Below, one piece after another: positions 43,300 through 52,504 of a DNA stretch of 64,000 nucleotides (positions are counted from its first letter, which is position 1; the number at the start of each line of letters is the position of its first letter). The notes beneath the pieces were generated by a model. The model did not search any database, was not told the DNA's origin, and was given only the letters and a program-made list of their open reading frames with translations. Location: positions 62,001-126,000 of the forward strand of contig NZ_NSGH01000004.1 in assembly GCF_002295105.1 (NCBI RefSeq), written 5' to 3'. The position numbers were made by a program, and so were the translations under genes. Source of the DNA: Salimicrobium humidisoli (GTDB lineage Bacteria; Bacillota; Bacilli; Bacillales; Halobacillaceae).

Positions 43300-45156
43300 A
43301 TGGTCATGACGAAAAATCGGAGATTGTTGCTGTTAATTACAATAGATTCATTAATTGTGACGTTCTCTATCTACATGTCACATTTCTTCCTCAACCCTTA
43401 CTTCCACGTCTTTAATCGAATCGTATTTGTCACTTCCCTCATGCTCCTTATAACCCACCACCTCTTTTCCTGGACGCTTGGCATGTATAGAAAGAAATGG
43501 CGCTATGCCAATATGGAAGAGCTTCTAGGTCTTACTACCGTTGTATCATCTTCTGTATTATCAACAGCCATTCTCCAGTTCGGATTGTTCGGAACTGTAT
43601 ACGAGCGGGCGTTGATCGTTACTTGGATGCTCCATATTCTCATGATCGGCGGAGTCAGATATTTATGGAGATACTACAATACGTACGGCCTTACTCTCAA
43701 CCCGGGTCTTAGAAAAGTTAAACTCATGAAAAATAACCCGGAAGCCAGGCGCACGGTTATTATAGGGGCAGGATCAGCAGGGCAGATGCTCGCTAATCAG
43801 ATGAGAGGCAATGGTGATACGAGTGTCAATCTCATCGGGTTTATCGATGATGATCTATTCATACAGAAAATGTCTATAGCTTCCGTTCCTGTTCTTGGCC
43901 GGGTGAAAGATATGGAAAAAGTGGTCAATAATAAAGAAATCGACCACGCTGTAATTGCTATGCCTTCGGTGGATCGTTCACGCATGCGGGAAGTCATTAA
44001 ACAGGTCCAACCTCACGTTAAAAGTGTGCAGACGTTGCCGATGATTGAGGACATTGCTTCCGGAAAAGTTTCTGTCAGTCATATCCGTGATGTTTCCATT
44101 GAGGATTTGCTGGGGCGTGAACCTGTCGAACTGGACACCGATTCCATTAATGAAGAAATTACCGGGCAGACGATCCTTGTCACAGGGGCAGGCGGCTCCA
44201 TCGGTTCTGAAATCTGCCGCCAGCTCGTCAATTTTAAACCGAAGCGATTAGTGCTTCTGGGTCACGGAGAATTCAGCATTTATAACATTCATATGGAATT
44301 GTCCAACCTTGACCTTGAGACAGAGGTCATTCCGGTTATTGCAGATGTACAGGACCGCGACCGCATCCATCAGGTGATGAAAGAGTACAAGCCGCAGTAT
44401 GTGTATCACGCAGCGGCGCACAAACACGTTCCTCTGATGGAAGCGAACCCGAAAGAAGCGGTGAAGAACAATGTCATCGGAACGAAGAATGTAGCCGAAG
44501 CAGCGGACAGGGCCCGGGTTAAAACATTCGTACTCGTCTCCACAGATAAGGCGGTCAACCCTACAAACGTGATGGGAGCAACGAAACGCTTAGCGGAAAT
44601 GGTCATCCAGTCCTTGAACCCGGAAAGCAAAACTGAATACGTAGCCGTCCGATTCGGAAACGTCCTCGGTAGCCGCGGCAGTGTCATTCCACTCTTCAAA
44701 AAACAGATTGAAGCGGGTGGACCGATTACCGTAACAGATCCTGAAATGACGCGTTACTTCATGACGATCCCGGAAGCATCAAGACTCGTCCTTCAAGCAG
44801 GAGCCCTTGCCAGAGGTGGAGAAATCTTCGTCCTCGACATGGGCGAGCCGGTGAAAATCGTCGATCTCGCGAAGAATCTCATATATCTCTCCGGCTTCAC
44901 GGAAGAAGAGATACCAATCGAATTCTCAGGCATCCGTCCAGGGGAGAAAATGTACGAAGAACTACTTGGAGACAACGAAGTACATCCTGAACAAATCTAT
45001 CCTAAGATTTATATCGGAAAAAACAACCAAGTATCAAACGAAAACATCCGTGATATTGCAGAACATGAGCTCGTCTATCTGAAGACAGAGAAGATTCCTG
45101 AAAGAGTGTTCGATCTTATTACGGTAAAAGAAAAACAGACCGTTTCACACGGTTGA
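43300..45156 (+). CDS. Membrane nucleotide-sugar 4,6-dehydratase (EpsC/CapD/PglF family)
   Basis: A 618-residue enzyme with four N-terminal membrane segments (about residues 8-115) and two Rossmann regions: IIGAGSAGQMLANQM (about 150) and ILVTGAGGSIGSEICRQL (about 290). The active-site stretch STDKAVNPTNVMGATKRLAE has Met-x3-Lys in place of Tyr-x3-Lys, typical of FlaA1/PglF dehydratases. It should convert UDP-GlcNAc to the 4-keto-6-deoxy sugar used by the aminotransferase next door. TAGGAG precedes the ATG. It is the first assembly gene of the exopolysaccharide locus. Confidence 0.92.
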   Translation: MVMTKNRRLLLLITIDSLIVTFSIYMSHFFLNPYFHVFNRIVFVTSLMLLITHHLFSWTLGMYRKKWRYANMEELLGLTTVVSSSVLSTAILQFGLFGTVYERALIVTWMLHILMIGGVRYLWRYYNTYGLTLNPGLRKVKLMKNNPEARRTVIIGAGSAGQMLANQMRGNGDTSVNLIGFIDDDLFIQKMSIASVPVLGRVKDMEKVVNNKEIDHAVIAMPSVDRSRMREVIKQVQPHVKSVQTLPMIEDIASGKVSVSHIRDVSIEDLLGREPVELDTDSINEEITGQTILVTGAGGSIGSEICRQLVNFKPKRLVLLGHGEFSIYNIHMELSNLDLETEVIPVIADVQDRDRIHQVMKEYKPQYVYHAAAHKHVPLMEANPKEAVKNNVIGTKNVAEAADRARVKTFVLVSTDKAVNPTNVMGATKRLAEMVIQSLNPESKTEYVAVRFGNVLGSRGSVIPLFKKQIEAGGPITVTDPEMTRYFMTIPEASRLVLQAGALARGGEIFVLDMGEPVKIVDLAKNLIYLSGFTEEEIPIEFSGIRPGEKMYEELLGDNEVHPEQIYPKIYIGKNNQVSNENIRDIAEHELVYLKTEKIPERVFDLITVKEKQTVSHG

Positions 45157-45202
45157 AATTTCACACTTCAAAGAATAATTATAGCAAAGGAAGGTATCCT
45201 GA

Positions 45203-46333
45203 ATGGAAACTACCAAAATGAATGATAAAATCTTCCTTTCTTCCCCTCATATGAGTGATGAAGGATATGAGAAGGATTATGTACAACAAGCCTTTGACAC
45301 AAATTGGATTGCTCCACTTGGAGAGAATGTTAACGGATTTGAAAGAGAACTTGCGGCAATGGTGGGTTCTAAAGATGCAGCGGCTTTGTCTTCTGGGACA
45401 GCCGCTATCCATTTGGCCCTAAAAGCAGCCGGAGTCGGAGAAGGGGATGTTGTATTCTGTCCAACCCTTACTTTCTCAGCTACCGCTAATCCGATTATCT
45501 ATCAAAATGCAACACCTGTATTCATTGATAGCGATGAGAAAACATGGAATATGGATCCAGAAGCACTAAAAGAAGCGTTCGAGAAATATCCAGAAGTTAA
45601 AGCTGTGATTGTCGTTCATTTATATGGTCTTTCCGCAAACATGGATCAGATTATGAAAATTTGTGAAGAATATGATGTAGCAGTAATAGAAGATGCAGCT
45701 GAGTCTCTAGGTACTTATTATAAAGGGAAGCATACAGGGACATTTGGTGATTATGGAGTGTTCTCTTTTAATGGAAATAAAATTATAACCACTTCTGGGG
45801 GCGGAATGCTTATTTCCGATGATGAGGAAAGAGTAGCTAAAGCCAGGTTCTGGGCTACTCAGTCACGAGATCAAGCAAGGCATTACGAGCATAGCGAATT
45901 AGGATTCAACTATCGCATGAGTAACGTAGTCGCCGGGGTTGGTCGCGGACAATTAAAAGTATTACAAGATAGGGTAGAAAAGAAAAGATACATCTTCAAC
46001 TACTACAAAAAAGCACTAGAGAAGTTTGAAGATATAACATTTATGCCAATGAATTCATGGGACGAGCCGAATTGCTGGCTGACGGTTATGACTTTGAATG
46101 GAAGTGTTCGCCCTCTCGACGTAATAACAGCTTTAGAAAATGAAAATATCGAAGCAAGACCTATTTGGAAACCCATGCATCTTCAACCCTTTTTCGAACA
46201 ATATCCTTCTATAGGTGGAGAGGTTTCAGAAGGATTATTTAATAACGGTGTATGTTTACCATCGGATACGAAGATAACCGATGAGGATTTAGAGAGAGTG
46301 GTGAAGACTCTCAAAAAGGTGTGGTTACATTAA
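45203..46333 (+). CDS. DegT/DnrJ/EryC1-family sugar aminotransferase (EpsN/PglE-like)
   Basis: A 376-residue PLP enzyme that aminates the 4-keto sugar. The PLP-binding Lys193 is in FSFNGNKIITTSGGG, and DAAESLGTYYKGKHTGTFG (about 170-188) is family-typical. With the dehydratase upstream and acetyltransferase downstream it forms a UDP-bacillosamine-type pathway. AAGGAAGG precedes the ATG. From this gene on the DNA is distinctly more AT-rich. Confidence 0.92.
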   Translation: METTKMNDKIFLSSPHMSDEGYEKDYVQQAFDTNWIAPLGENVNGFERELAAMVGSKDAAALSSGTAAIHLALKAAGVGEGDVVFCPTLTFSATANPIIYQNATPVFIDSDEKTWNMDPEALKEAFEKYPEVKAVIVVHLYGLSANMDQIMKICEEYDVAVIEDAAESLGTYYKGKHTGTFGDYGVFSFNGNKIITTSGGGMLISDDEERVAKARFWATQSRDQARHYEHSELGFNYRMSNVVAGVGRGQLKVLQDRVEKKRYIFNYYKKALEKFEDITFMPMNSWDEPNCWLTVMTLNGSVRPLDVITALENENIEARPIWKPMHLQPFFEQYPSIGGEVSEGLFNNGVCLPSDTKITDEDLERVVKTLKKVWLH

Positions 46334-46962
46334 TGAAAAGTGATCAAGGTATTTATAGAAAATTTGTTAAAAGACAAATGGATTTTATTTTATCCTTACT
46401 TGGAATTTTATTTCTTGGACCCGTATTCATTATAGTCGCTATGTTAGTTAAGAAGAAACTAGGAAAGCCGGTTCTATTTAAACAAGATCGTCCAGGTTTA
46501 AATGGTGAAATTTTCAAGATGTACAAATTCCGTACGATGACTGATGCAAAAGACGTGGATGGAGAGCTTCTGCCGGATAATATCAGGTTAACAAGTTTTG
46601 GACAATTTCTCCGTTCGACCTCTCTTGATGAGTTGCCTGAACTTTTCAACATACTAAAGGGCGATATGTCGATTATTGGTCCTAGACCGCTATTGGTTTC
46701 TTATTTACCACTATATAATGACCATCAAAAGCGCCGCCACGAAGTAAGACCGGGGCTTTCGGGACTGGCTCAAGTGAATGGCAGAAATGCGATTAGTTGG
46801 GAAGATAAATTCAACTTGGATGTGAAGTATGTTGATAGTGTAAGTTTCGTTACTGATTGGAAAATAATCATTACTACTATTAAAAAAGTGTTCGTTAAAG
46901 AAGGGATCAGTTCCGAGACTGCCACGACTATGGAGCCGTTTCAAGGAAATGAAAAATCATGA
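46333..46962 (+). CDS. Initiating sugar-phosphate transferase (EpsL/PglC family)
   Basis: A 209-residue monotopic membrane enzyme that transfers a sugar-1-phosphate to undecaprenyl phosphate, starting each repeat unit. It has an N-terminal hydrophobic segment (about 15-38), KMYKFRTM near residue 62, STSLDELPELFNILKGDMS near 94 and RPGLSGLAQVNGR near 140. The ATG at 46333 overlaps the aminotransferase stop (TAATG); the GTG at 46321 is an alternative. The compact form matches PglC and EpsL, which use diacetamido-sugars. Confidence 0.93.
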   Translation: MKSDQGIYRKFVKRQMDFILSLLGILFLGPVFIIVAMLVKKKLGKPVLFKQDRPGLNGEIFKMYKFRTMTDAKDVDGELLPDNIRLTSFGQFLRSTSLDELPELFNILKGDMSIIGPRPLLVSYLPLYNDHQKRRHEVRPGLSGLAQVNGRNAISWEDKFNLDVKYVDSVSFVTDWKIIITTIKKVFVKEGISSETATTMEPFQGNEKS

Positions 46963-47609
46963 AAAACAAACTTTTGATAATTGGTGCTAGTGGTCATGGG
47001 AAAGTTGTCGCTGATATTGCTTTAAAAATGAATAAGTGGGAAGAAATTGCTTTTTTAGATGACGATGAAAGTAAAATAACCTCAATGGGTTTGAGAGTAA
47101 TTGGAACTTCTACTGACGTAGATAAATATATTGATGAATATGACGTGTTTGTAGGGATTGGTAATAATAGTACGCGCGAATTAATTCAGGATTCCCTTGA
47201 AAAAAAAGGAGCTAGTGTTCCTATTTTGATTCATCCTAATACTGTGTGTGGTGAACAAGTCCATATAGGTTCTGGATCAGTCGTAATGCCTGGGGTTGTA
47301 ATAAACTGCTGCAGCGAAATTGGTAAAGGGAGCATAATAAATACAGGTGTTACTCTGGATCACGATAATATTATCGAGGATTTCACCCATATATCACCAG
47401 GAGTACATTTAGCTGGTTCGGTTAGTATAGGAAAAAAAACTTGGATAGGTATAGGAAGTGTAGTAAGTAATAACGTAAACATTGTAGAGGAGTGTACAGT
47501 TGGTGCTGGTTCTTTGGTTATCAGGGACATTAAAAAATCAGGAACGTATATTGGTGCTCCAGTAAAGAGAATGGATGAAAATGATAAATTCAAGGGTGAG
47601 GGGGATTAG
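46959..47609 (+). CDS. Sugar N-acetyltransferase (PglD/EpsM/NeuD family)
   Basis: A 216-residue enzyme with an N-terminal Rossmann-like domain (LLIIGASGHGKVVADIA, residues 4-20) and a C-terminal left-handed beta-helix of hexapeptide repeats (about 95-195). Catalytic His lies in NTGVTLDHDNIIEDFTHISP. It overlaps the upstream transferase gene by 4 bp. It should acetylate the 4-amino group to finish UDP-diacetamido-trideoxyglucose. Confidence 0.92.
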   Translation: MKNKLLIIGASGHGKVVADIALKMNKWEEIAFLDDDESKITSMGLRVIGTSTDVDKYIDEYDVFVGIGNNSTRELIQDSLEKKGASVPILIHPNTVCGEQVHIGSGSVVMPGVVINCCSEIGKGSIINTGVTLDHDNIIEDFTHISPGVHLAGSVSIGKKTWIGIGSVVSNNVNIVEECTVGAGSLVIRDIKKSGTYIGAPVKRMDENDKFKGEGD

Positions 47610-47611
47610 GA

Positions 47612-48721
47612 GTGAAAATATTATTTGTTTCAACAGTCTCAAATACCGTTAATACATTTTTAATACCTCACATAAGGATGCTAAGAGAGTTAGGTCATGA
47701 AGTTGATGTAGCGTTTAATATTGTCCAAGATGTTCATCCTGAATTAGCACGAATGGGATGTGAAATTTATAATCTAGAGTTTAATCGTTCTCCGCTCAAA
47801 AAGCAAAATTATATAGCTTATAAAAAATTAAAAAAAATTATAGAACATAATAATTATGACGTTGTTCATACACATACTCCAGTAGCTTCCGCTTGTGTGA
47901 GGTTTGCATGTAAAACAAACTCTAGTGTACAAGTAGTCTACACTGCTCATGGGTTTCATTTCTTTAAAGGGGCACCATTTTTAAACTGGATGATATACTA
48001 TCCTATTGAACGTTGGTTAGCCCGATATACAGATGTAATAATCACAATTAACAGTGAAGATTATTTCAAAGCAAAAAACTCACTAAAGGCTAGAAAAATT
48101 GAGTACGTTCCAGGTGTAGGTATAAATACTCAAGACAATGATTACGTTTCTATTAATAAAACTGAAAAACTTAGAGCCCTTGGACTGCCTGAAGAGGCTT
48201 TTATTCTTCTTTCTATTGGTGAACTCAACAAAAATAAAAACCACGAGACTGTTATAAAAGCTTTAGCAAAATTAAACAAGTCAAATGCTTATTACGTTAT
48301 TTGTGGAGAGGGTGGTTCTAGAAAATATTTAGAAAAACTTATTGTCTCTCATGGGTTGGAAAATAAAGTGAAGTTATTGGGTTTCAGGACTGATGTGGAT
48401 ACTATGTATAAACTTGCTGACGTGTTTGTTTTTCCATCTTTTAGAGAAGGATTATCTGTGTCTTTGATGGAAGCAATGGCCAATGGTGTGCCAGTAGTTG
48501 GCTCTGATATCAGAGGTAATAGTGATTTGATTGAAGATGGTAAAGAGGGATATTTAAAAGATCCTAATGATATAGAAGGTTTCATGGAAGCAATTAGCAC
48601 ATTAATGAACGATAAAACTACCAGGAATAAATTTGGTGTAGAAAGTAAAAAAAAGATTAAAACATATGACTACAGTAATGTTTTGAAAGATATGGAGAAA
48701 ATATATTTAACATGTACATAA
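47612..48721 (+). CDS. Glycosyltransferase family 4 (EpsD-like)
   Basis: A 369-residue GT-B enzyme. VVHTHTPVASACVRFACK and VVYTAHGFHFFKGAP (about 85-125) are typical of the EpsD/PglA group that acts right after the initiating transferase. The donor domain has the E-x7-E motif in PSFREGLSVSLMEAMANGVP (about 273-292). The start is GTG at 47612 with AGGGGGAT as ribosome site. It follows the acetyltransferase by 2 bp. Confidence 0.9.
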   Translation: MKILFVSTVSNTVNTFLIPHIRMLRELGHEVDVAFNIVQDVHPELARMGCEIYNLEFNRSPLKKQNYIAYKKLKKIIEHNNYDVVHTHTPVASACVRFACKTNSSVQVVYTAHGFHFFKGAPFLNWMIYYPIERWLARYTDVIITINSEDYFKAKNSLKARKIEYVPGVGINTQDNDYVSINKTEKLRALGLPEEAFILLSIGELNKNKNHETVIKALAKLNKSNAYYVICGEGGSRKYLEKLIVSHGLENKVKLLGFRTDVDTMYKLADVFVFPSFREGLSVSLMEAMANGVPVVGSDIRGNSDLIEDGKEGYLKDPNDIEGFMEAISTLMNDKTTRNKFGVESKKKIKTYDYSNVLKDMEKIYLTCT

Positions 48722-48746
48722 AATAATAATATGGAGGATCAATCTA

Positions 48747-49844
48747 ATGAAAGTTTTAATCAGTAACTTGATAGGTGTAAAAATAGATAAAAGTTACCCC
48801 TGGAAAGACACATTATTTATTAATTCGGGTATTGCAACATTTGGTGATGCAGAGTACGAAAAATCTAAGGCTACTATTTCTATTGAAAAATGCAAAACAT
48901 TAAGTTCTGATGACTGCCGTGATATAGGAGAAGGAATGCTAATTGGTAACAATGTATTTGTAGATATGAAATATGGAGTGCGAATTGAAAGGGAATCAAA
49001 TAACCACATTACTTTGAAAGTAGTGCAAGAATGCAATGAATGGCTAGTGATTTGCATTCAACTATTACTACTAGAATTAAATTGTACCCTTGTTCATGCA
49101 GCGGCTCTTGAAAAAGATGGGGAAGTATTACTGTTACCATCTTGGGGTGGTGTGGGAAAAACTGCTACTGTAATGCGAATGGTAAAAGAGGGAGAGTGGA
49201 AATTATTAGGGGATGATCTTGTGATTGTTAAAAATAATGAAATCCACCCATTTTTAAAACCATTTGTGATTTATCCCTATCACAAGAATTTATTCCCACA
49301 AGTTTTCCAAAGTAATAAAAGAAATATCATTACAAATTCAAATTTAAACAAATTGTTGAGTAGTGGAATCCCTTACGCTAAAAAAATCATGAGACCTATT
49401 CCAGGTTTATTAGCTTTTGCTAGAAAACATAACCCGCAATCTATGAGAGTTAGTCCCCTCGAACTTTTTGATAATAAAGAAATATCAAACGGTGGAGAGC
49501 TTAAAAAAGTTATATGGTTAGAGAGAATAGTAGGTAATGAAGTGAATTATTATGAGAAAGAAATAGAGTCATTAGTATCAAAGGTAGTATCAGTTTCAAT
49601 ATTAGAGCTTTTTGCTGGTAGAATAAATTGTGTATATGCTCTGAATGGGGCTGGTATATTTGATTATCAAAAGACACATATCAAAATGTATGATTTAATA
49701 ACGTCATCCTTTAAGAGAACGGAAAATTTTGAGTTAGATATTCCTACATCAATTTCTATAGACGACGTTGGAGAAATCGTTTTAAAGCATATTGTATCTG
49801 ATAAATCAAACGACGACTCAGGTTCAAGGATGATTGAAATATAA
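48747..49844 (+). CDS. HPr-kinase-like P-loop protein in an exopolysaccharide locus
   Basis: A 365-residue protein of the HPrK-related kinase group. LVHAAALEKDGEVLLLPSWG leads into the P-loop SWGGVGKT (residues 132-139; Ser replaces the usual first Gly), and GDDLVIV (about 155-161) matches the second HPrK-type motif. The N-terminal 110 residues are unassigned. True HPr kinases act on HPr Ser46, but this family is also found in peptide and polysaccharide clusters, where substrates are mostly unknown. It lies between two glycosyltransferase genes, so phosphorylation of a carrier, sugar or regulator is possible. AGGAGG-type site upstream. Confidence 0.72.
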   Translation: MKVLISNLIGVKIDKSYPWKDTLFINSGIATFGDAEYEKSKATISIEKCKTLSSDDCRDIGEGMLIGNNVFVDMKYGVRIERESNNHITLKVVQECNEWLVICIQLLLLELNCTLVHAAALEKDGEVLLLPSWGGVGKTATVMRMVKEGEWKLLGDDLVIVKNNEIHPFLKPFVIYPYHKNLFPQVFQSNKRNIITNSNLNKLLSSGIPYAKKIMRPIPGLLAFARKHNPQSMRVSPLELFDNKEISNGGELKKVIWLERIVGNEVNYYEKEIESLVSKVVSVSILELFAGRINCVYALNGAGIFDYQKTHIKMYDLITSSFKRTENFELDIPTSISIDDVGEIVLKHIVSDKSNDDSGSRMIEI

Positions 49845-49893
49845 ATAATTACTTAAGTTACTACTTAACATGCATTTAGGGAGTGCTCTTTAT

Positions 49894-51090
49894 ATGAGGT
49901 TGCTTTATGTTTCGGATCATCGGTTTATTAAAAGTAAATCAGGCGAGATTTACACAACGGGACAAATGAGTGAAAAGTATTTCAACAGGTTCAAAGGTTA
50001 TTTTAAATTTGTCACAGTTACTGGTATTTGTGAAGAAGAAAATGAAAATAACAAAAATAAAATGGTGGAAAAAGTAAATACAAACTCTGCTTTTGTTAAA
50101 TTCCATTTAATTGAATCAAAGGGGACAGTATTAGGAAAAATCATAGCGATTCGAAATATAAAAAAAGAATACAAACAATTAATAAAACACCATGATAGAG
50201 TAGCTACTAAAGCCCCTTCTCTAATAATTAGATTTGTGAGTAAAATAGCCTGTAAACATCAAGTTCCTTATCTTATTGAAATGGTAGGGTGTCCATGGGA
50301 TGCATTATGGAACCATGGCCTGAAAGGTAAAATCATAGCTCCGTTTGTACGCCACACAGTGAAAAAGTCTTTGGAAACGGCTCCATATGTAGTTTATGTA
50401 ACCAACTATTTCTTGCAAAAAAGGTATCCTACAAATGGAATACATACCAACTGCTCAAATGTTTCATTAACCAATTTTAGTGACTCTGCCCTTGATATGC
50501 GTTTAAGAAAACAGAATAGTTCAGATTTAAATAAAAAAACAATTATCGGAACTACTGGGGCAATTAATGTTAAATACAAAGGTCAACAGTATGTTATTGA
50601 AGCATTGGGTGCTTTGAAAAAAGAGGGGTTTGTTAATTTTGAATATCAAATTGTAGGTGGTGGAGACAAGAGTTATTTGTCATCTATTGCAGAACATAAT
50701 GGTGTAAAAAATCAAGTGAAATTTTTGGGCTCAATACCACACGCCCAGATACATGATTGGCTGGATAAATTGGACGTGTATGCACAACCAAGTGTAACCG
50801 AAGGGTTACCAAGGTCTTTAATTGAGGCTATGAGCAGAGGTTTGCCTGCAATTGGATCAAATGTAGGTGGAATACCTGAATTATTAGATGAAGAGTGTAT
50901 ATTTAACAAAAAATCAATAAATGCTATTAAAAAATTATTGATAGATATGAGAGGTAACAAATTACAATATTATGCAAAGCGAAATTATAATGAAGCTAAG
51001 AAATACGATAAGCTATTAATAGAAGAAAGAAGAAATCATATTTTAGAAAAATTTTCATCAAAGAAACAAATTGGGGATAAGAGGGAGTGA
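49894..51090 (+). CDS. Glycosyltransferase family 4
   Basis: A 398-residue GT-B enzyme. MRLLYVSDHRFIKSKSGEIY opens it and the donor-binding block PSVTEGLPRSLIEAMSRGLP (about 296-315) has the E-x7-E pattern. The ATG at 49894 is preferred over 49870 because TAGGGAG lies at a usable distance and the family N-terminus then begins correctly. The next gene starts just after its stop. Donor and acceptor are unknown. Confidence 0.87.
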   Translation: MRLLYVSDHRFIKSKSGEIYTTGQMSEKYFNRFKGYFKFVTVTGICEEENENNKNKMVEKVNTNSAFVKFHLIESKGTVLGKIIAIRNIKKEYKQLIKHHDRVATKAPSLIIRFVSKIACKHQVPYLIEMVGCPWDALWNHGLKGKIIAPFVRHTVKKSLETAPYVVYVTNYFLQKRYPTNGIHTNCSNVSLTNFSDSALDMRLRKQNSSDLNKKTIIGTTGAINVKYKGQQYVIEALGALKKEGFVNFEYQIVGGGDKSYLSSIAEHNGVKNQVKFLGSIPHAQIHDWLDKLDVYAQPSVTEGLPRSLIEAMSRGLPAIGSNVGGIPELLDEECIFNKKSINAIKKLLIDMRGNKLQYYAKRNYNEAKKYDKLLIEERRNHILEKFSSKKQIGDKRE

Positions 51091-51095
51091 AAGAT

Positions 51096-52502
51096 ATGTT
51101 TGAAAGATTAATAAATAAACAGGAGAAAATTTCTTTGGTAGGTTTAGGTTATGTAGGTATGCCTATTGCGGAGGCTTTTTCTAAAAAGATAGATGTGATA
51201 GGTTTTGATGTTAATCCAGAAAAAGTGAAACAGTACAAGAGTGGAATTGATCCAACAAAAGAAGTTGGTGATGAAGTGATAAAAGATTCATCAGTAGAGT
51301 TTACGTCTGATGAGAAGAAACTCAGAGGAGCAAAATTCCACATTGTTGCTGTTCCGACCCCAGTTAGAGATGATCATACACCCGATTTGAATCCAATCAA
51401 ATCAGCAAGCCGAACTTTAGGAAGAAATTTGACAAAAGGCTCTATAGTAGTGTACGAGTCTACTGTTTATCCGGGTGTAACAGAAGAGATTTGTATCCCA
51501 ATATTAGAAGAGGAATCTGGGTTAAGGTGTGGGGTAGATTTTAAGGTCGGCTATTCTCCGGAAAGAATTAATCCAGGGGATAAAACGCACAGGTTAGAGA
51601 ATATTATAAAGGTTGTAGCCGGTCAAGACAGAGAAACTTTAGATATCATTTCAAGTGTATACGAATTAGTGGTAGAAGTAGGTGTTCATCAGGCTCCAAC
51701 TATCAAAGTAGCAGAAGCAGCAAAAGTTATAGAAAATTCACAGAGAGATATCAATATTGCTTTCATGAATGAATTATCCATCATATTCAATAAAATGGAT
51801 ATTGATACTAAGTCTGTTCTTGAAGCAGCAGGAACCAAGTGGAATTTCCTTAATTTCTCTCCGGGGTTAGTAGGTGGTCACTGTATAGGCGTGGATCCAT
51901 ATTACCTTACTTATAAAGCCCAACAAATGGGGTATCACTCTCAAATTATACTTTCAGGAAGAAAAATCAATGACGATATGGGCAAATATGTTGCGGAAAA
52001 TACTATCAAGAAAATGATTAAGTCAAATAAACAGGTAAAGGGTTCAAAAGTAGCAGTATTCGGTATTACATTCAAAGAAAACTGTCCAGATGTTCGAAAC
52101 ACCAAGGTGGTTGACGTGATTAACGAATTAGAAGATTACGGAGCAGAAGTAACTGTAGTGGATCCTCAAGCTGATAAAGAAGATTTGGCGCATGAATATG
52201 GCATTCAACTTACTGAACCGGAAGATGTTACTGGAATGGATGCTGTAATTTTTGCAGTTCCACATGATGAATTTAAATTAATTAGTTTGACGGACTTAAA
52301 TAGTATGTTTAAAGAAAATAATTTTGTAGAACCCAAAATTTATAATCAAGTAGCTACGACATCGGAAACTTATAATCAAGTAGCTACGACATCAAAAATT
52401 AACAGTATCAATGAAAACGAAGGAAAAGTTTTAATAGATCTAAAAGGTTTGTTCAGTAAAGAAGAATCTGAAGATGCTGGATTTATATATTGGAGGGTAT
52501 GA
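51096..52502 (+). CDS. UDP-N-acetyl-hexosamine 6-dehydrogenase (WbpA/WbpO/TviB group)
   Basis: A 468-residue NAD-dependent enzyme. The Rossmann motif is LVGLGYVGMPIAEAFSKK near residue 12, and the catalytic Cys is in GGHCIGVDPYYLTYKA (about 263-278). The GGHCIGVDPYYL form is typical of enzymes acting on UDP-GlcNAc, UDP-GalNAc or UDP-ManNAc, giving a uronic acid. Near residue 416 a 30-bp in-frame tandem duplication yields YNQVATTSETYNQVATTSK, an insertion near the C-terminus. The ATG at 51096 follows AGGGAG; GTG at 51087 is an alternative. Confidence 0.9.
   Translation: MFERLINKQEKISLVGLGYVGMPIAEAFSKKIDVIGFDVNPEKVKQYKSGIDPTKEVGDEVIKDSSVEFTSDEKKLRGAKFHIVAVPTPVRDDHTPDLNPIKSASRTLGRNLTKGSIVVYESTVYPGVTEEICIPILEEESGLRCGVDFKVGYSPERINPGDKTHRLENIIKVVAGQDRETLDIISSVYELVVEVGVHQAPTIKVAEAAKVIENSQRDINIAFMNELSIIFNKMDIDTKSVLEAAGTKWNFLNFSPGLVGGHCIGVDPYYLTYKAQQMGYHSQIILSGRKINDDMGKYVAENTIKKMIKSNKQVKGSKVAVFGITFKENCPDVRNTKVVDVINELEDYGAEVTVVDPQADKEDLAHEYGIQLTEPEDVTGMDAVIFAVPHDEFKLISLTDLNSMFKENNFVEPKIYNQVATTSETYNQVATTSKINSINENEGKVLIDLKGLFSKEESEDAGFIYWRV
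52341..52393 (+). repeat. In-frame tandem duplication, 30-bp period
   Basis: The 23-bp sequences at 52341-52363 and 52371-52393 are identical, with a 30-bp period, inside the dehydrogenase gene. Reading frame is kept. Confidence 0.9.
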
Positions 52503-52504
52503 TA

